Assembly: GCA_900155495.1 (NCBI GenBank)
Contig: FTLJ01000402.1
Coordinates: forward strand, 49,047-113,046
DNA length: 64,000 bases
Direction: 5' to 3'
Source of the DNA: Porogramme epimiltina
Lineage: Eukaryota > Basidiomycota > Agaricomycetes > Polyporales > Polyporaceae
Part shown: positions 60,440 to 64,000 of the stretch, piece after piece
Layout: each line of letters starts with the position of its first letter
How positions within the stretch are numbered: position 1 is the stretch's first letter
Notes under the pieces: model-generated
Databases searched by the model: none
What the model saw: the letters and a program-made list of their open reading frames with translations, nothing else
Told to the model about the DNA's origin: nothing
Made by a program: the position numbers and the translations under genes

Positions 60440-62425
60440 GAAGTACCCCGATCACTCGCCGCCCCAATGACACATCCATGGCGTCTGCAACCTTGGACAG
60501 CTTCGCGTAGTCGGCCTCAAGCATGGCTCAGGGCCACTGCTCCCCGGCGTTGAACGTTGAACACGTCCTGCGCTCCAACGTGAGACCAAGTGCATCCTTT
60601 ATGTCAAGTGGGGCCTTATATAGCCTGCGTTGCTGTCCCCCTCGGGGTAGTGCGCCGGTGTTGGGCATCTCAGCTGTACTAGTATGTCATTTGCATCCGT
60701 CCATTCCTGCTCTAAGCTTCCACTGTCGGAGGCTGATGTCCCCTCACCGTCTCGCTCAGTGTACCCCCTGAGAGCCCTTCGGATGTCCCTTTTCACCACA
60801 ACGCGACCATCTGGGATCTTCCTTACCGTTGCTGGCCCCTCAGTCACCTCAAGCTCAAGCCTTGTAGTCTCAAGTGCACGACATCTTCCCCATTGCGGCC
60901 GAGTAGTCGATAGTGAGTATCCAGCATATCTCTTCAGGTACCAGCTTGTTCTACCGATTTACTGGCCTTAACAGGTCATTACGGTAGCAGGCCACCTCGC
61001 GGCCTGACCGCGGCCCCTGCCATTGTCTCTCCAAGTTTGATGTCACCCTTGCATAGTCGTCGCAACCTAACTCCTCGGCCTCTCGATGATCTTCCGCGGA
61101 CGGACCCATGCCATAACTCCCTATAGCGGTCACCGGCCCCGGCTCGCGCGTGTCGTCGAGCGCGACATGCAAGTCTGCGTATACGCCCTACCCAACTGTA
61201 CCTCTCCGCCGTACGACCAACTTCAAGTACGCGCGCCACGCGGCTGCTGGGCTGTTCGCAACCTCCCCACCAACCCTCATACTCTGATCACGCCTTTCGC
61301 TCGCGCTCGAAAAGCGGCCGCGCCCACGCGTACCCGCCTTCCGCGACACACCTCCAACGCACCCCTCCACGCCGAGACAGACTCCGCCCATCCAATCGCC
61401 CCCCCCCACCTCGCGCGAGCGGCGCGCCGATCCTCGCCCGCTTTCGCGCGCAACGCCGGCCACCTCGCGCGGTCGCGCGGGCTCGGCGTGCGGCGCTGTT
61501 CGACGGCGCGAGCGCCCTGAGGAGCCGTCGCCGCTGTTCGACTCGTCTCAGTGGGCGCGCTTGCTGCTGGAGGGCGTGGTGACGGCACGGTCGGAAGATG
61601 TTGGCGCGCCTGTGGGGCCGACGCGCTGGTAGCTCGGATGGGCGTGTCGTCCACACCGCTTGCCTGGCGCGCGCCCGTCATGCACTTCGCGCTGCTCGTC
61701 GGCGCGCGCAGGAGGGAGAGAAGGGGACGCACGGGGAGCTACAAGGAACTGCGGAAGACACCCCGCGCTGAGCCTGTGACTGTTTCCTCCTCGCGGATGG
61801 ACAGTCTATAGCGCGGCGCCTCGCACGGCCGATCCTCGTCTGCCGCTGCCGCGCCGGCCCCCTGCACAACTCGCCCCCCTCTACCGTGCTTGGTTTTGCT
61901 GGAAAACTCAATGGACAACTCAAGCGACAGCGCGTGGGGCCCCGCGGACAATGTCGCAACTGCGCGCTGCGAGGGCGCGATCGCGCCAGGGTCATACCCT
62001 CGGACCGCGCGGAGCAGGTATGCGTGACGCGTTCTCTCCCCATAGCTCAATACTAACGTAGAGAACCATTGTAGGTCCGCGCGGCTGCCCAGCCTGTGGC
62101 ACGGTCGCTGCGCGTCATTCTGCGGCATAGTTGGCATTGGTGCGCGCCCTGGATGGTCTCGGGAGGGGTGTATGCGCCGCGCTTCGCGCGCGCGACGGCA
62201 CGCAGGGTGGCCGCCGCGTTCCCCGACTGCGCGCGTCGAGCGCGGGGCGTGCGCCCTGCCTCATTCAGCGACGCGGGGTGACACGAGCGCGAAGAGCCGT
62301 CATGTTCATACGTCCATTCCCGGACGGCATATCCGCACCCGTCGTTCGCTCGTGCTGCACCCCCTACAGAAGCAGTTCATTTTCTCCCCGCTCCACACGC
62401 CGATGCACGCTTTCCACCACAAGAT
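60440..62425 (+). repeat. GC-rich segmental duplicate, copy B (downstream of NLR-5)
   Basis: Partner of 48700-51145 in the same orientation relative to its NLR gene. Landmarks are listed under copy A. Intervals between landmarks are shorter here (601 and 1,120 bp versus 918 and 1,191 bp), so several hundred bases have been gained in A or lost in B. Confidence 0.65.
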
Positions 62426-63707
62426 CTCTATTTGGGCCGCTCTGTCTTCCCGAGGAACACATGCAAGGCGCGATCCGCATCACTATACGAAAGTTGTTCA
62501 ATTTCCACACATTCTTCACCCTCCTTGTGGCCGCGTGGCAGAACTAGAGGCTGCGCCTCTGTCTCAGACTCCCTCCCCTAAGGCATCTTGCCTCCGTCAC
62601 ACCAAATCTCTTCGCGCACAAGTGGGATCAATGCGGCTTTGCACCCTAGGAAATCCGTCCTTGGTCATCATTCGTCAATGCAGACATCGCCGCCACGTTA
62701 CATTCGACAATATTCCCAACCCGCGGTGTAGCACGCCTGATTCACTCAGCTAACCTGCCCCACGAACGGACGGCTTCGAAGTCGGTCACGGGATGCTTTC
62801 GGGCGAGCAGAGTATGGAGTACTTGTTGTACCGCGGGGACGACCCCGCCGGATCCGATTCTACAAGATAGCTTCGTTCACCCCACCGCTCACAGATATAT
62901 ACAGGGGTACAGCCAAAATAATGCGTGACAGGCCCCGTATGAACATCCAACGTCAACCAAAGCCGAGGACAAGTCCCACAAGCCTGTCCTGCATGCATCC
63001 TCTCCACACAAGTACCCGCGTCCGATTCCTGCCGCTGTACTCCTCCCCAGGCCACTCTACAAACCGCGCATCCAGCCTGCTCGGCATTACATCCTTCGGC
63101 GCGAAGCACAGCCTGGGGCTGCGCACAGGGAGTCGTCTGGCGCCTGCTGGAAGCATCACGGCTCATGTAGAACCACGAACCGCGAGAGCACCCCGGTCGT
63201 GTGCGCGCGGAACGCGTCGAGCAGCGTGAACGTCGTTATGACCTGCTGCGCGCGCCGCGCCGTCCCGGTCCTCCAACCAACCCCTAAGTCGCGCGTCATG
63301 TGGGTGTTATGCCGACGCAGCGGATGCGCGCAAACGTGAAGTCGCCTGACGATATGCTTCGAGCGTACGCCGAGCCCCGCACAGCTGGAGCGGCCGCTGT
63401 TCCCGGTGCTCCTATGCGCGCGCATCTCATACGTGTACTTTGAGTTTTCTTTGCATACATACGTGGACCCCTTCCCCTCCCGTGCTTTTCGCAGAAGCGG
63501 GAGGCGTCGCGTCCGCTGCATACGGCGTGCCGGAAGACGTTGCTGTACTACTAGTAATGTATAAATTGAATTGTTGATTTCAACGCGAAGTGCCTCACCA
63601 AGGCAGAGGTTTAATGCAGTGTCGGCGGGGATGGGATCCCCAACAAATGATAACGAGAGCTGGGCCATGGATGGGCAAAACCCCAAACGCGAACAATGAG
63701 TGCTCGG
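62426..63707. other. Right-end intergenic DNA
   Basis: No gene is supported. The minus frame 63686-63156 starts at TTG and lacks motifs. The segment contains the first copy of the 26-bp repeat (62821) and precedes the 93-bp tandem repeat. Confidence 0.4.
62821..62846 (+). repeat. Exact 26-bp direct repeat, copy 1, with hairpin
   Basis: Identical to the last 26 bases of the window. It contains the perfect inverted repeat GCGGGG-ACGA-CCCCGC (62833-62848, running 2 bases past the repeat). Matching starts abruptly at ACTTGTTGTACC, as expected at the edge of a longer repeat that continues beyond the window. Confidence 0.75.
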
Positions 63708-63900
63708 CCAATGACCGCACAGAACGGTGGACTGTATTACTTAAGCCTTGCAGCGCAGGCTCATTACGAGGGGAGCCAAAAAGGGAAAGCGCGAGCTCGA
63801 CCAATGACCACGCAGAACGGTGTCCTGTATTACTTAAGCCACAGGGCTGAGCCTCATTCCAAGGGGAGCCCAAAAGGGAAAGGAGCTCTCGAGCCAATAG
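63708..63900 (+). repeat. 93-bp tandem repeat, two units plus a partial third
   Basis: The CCAATGACC start recurs at 63708 and 63801, and a CCAAT start occurs again at 63894: exactly 93 bp apart each time. Units share CAGAACGGTG..CTGTATTACTT, AAGCC and AGGGGAGCC.AAAAGGGAAA. The third unit breaks down after a few bases. The frame is open across the units by chance. Confidence 0.75.
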
Positions 63901-63974
63901 AATCAATCCATCAATGATGGTGTCCGCAAATGACTAAGCATTCCGTTATGTAATCCACGCTTCCTCCATTGTAA

Positions 63975-64000
63975 ACTTGTTGTACCGCGGGGACGACCCC
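63975..64000 (+). repeat. Exact 26-bp direct repeat, copy 2 (cut by window end)
   Basis: Same 26 bases as 62821-62846; copy starts are 1,154 bp apart. The repeat may be longer, since the window ends inside it. Confidence 0.75.

Noticed and set aside
59906..60470. Overlapping 165-codon minus and 144-codon plus frames
   Set aside because: Each looks mildly protein-like, but they are mutually antisense, the plus one starts with GTG, and no family was recognised.
1..64000. CRISPR arrays, tRNA or rRNA genes, DNA transposases, reverse transcriptases
   Set aside because: Looked for and not seen: no spaced short repeats, no cloverleaf-like consensus, no DDE or RT motifs in the frames inspected by eye. 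Small or decayed copies could be missed without a search.

Overview
The window reads as nuclear DNA of a mushroom-forming basidiomycete (Agaricomycetes; inference). The evidence is many 49-77 nt GT-AG introns with phase-consistent junctions, an Agaricomycete-style F-box protein, a DUF6533-type membrane protein, an ACS-family MFS permease with 11 exons, and above all an expansion of large NACHT-WD40 proteins. No bacterial, tRNA, rRNA or CRISPR features were seen. The species was not identified.

The dominant content is five paralogous STAND/NLR-type genes: NLR-1 (1-4858, minus, 3' end cut by the window edge), NLR-2 (11422-16773, minus), NLR-3 (18830-24005, minus), NLR-4 (43038-48134, plus) and NLR-5 (52613-57621, plus). 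All share one architecture. A Ser/Pro/Thr-rich N-terminal stretch of very variable length is followed by a short-exon helical module. Next comes a single ~1.6 kb exon with a NACHT NTPase (GxAGxGKS/TT Walker A, I-D-A-L/V-D-E-C Walker B, V-I/V-T-S-R-P), and then a single ~2.3 kb exon with about 14 WD40 blades. Every exon junction was worked out by hand and keeps frame. From known fungal NLRs (HET-E/HET-D, and HeLo or MLKL-like N-terminal bundles) I infer that they are cytosolic sensors: WD40 recognises a ligand, NACHT oligomerises, and the N-terminal helices act as effector in non-self recognition or cell death.

The two sub-arrays point away from each other around a central ~19 kb of single-copy genes. 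These are an MFS permease (minus), an F-box protein (plus), a DUF6533-type membrane protein (plus, possibly frameshifted), two C2H2 zinc-finger genes (minus), and between them a Ser-rich NLS-bearing reading frame (minus) that starts with a 24-nt exon.

The intergenic DNA is informative. Four of the five NLR genes carry a related GGTGGC/CACGTG-containing block 75-180 bp upstream of the ATG. NLR-4 and NLR-5 are each followed by a diverged copy of the same ~2-2.4 kb GC-rich block, which implies segmental duplication of gene plus flank. WD40 halves of NLR-1 and NLR-2 are near identical while their NACHT exons are not, which suggests gene conversion. The 7-11 kb region is GC-rich, repeat-like and probably non-coding despite long open frames. 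The right end carries a 93-bp tandem repeat and an exact 26-bp direct repeat with a hairpin.
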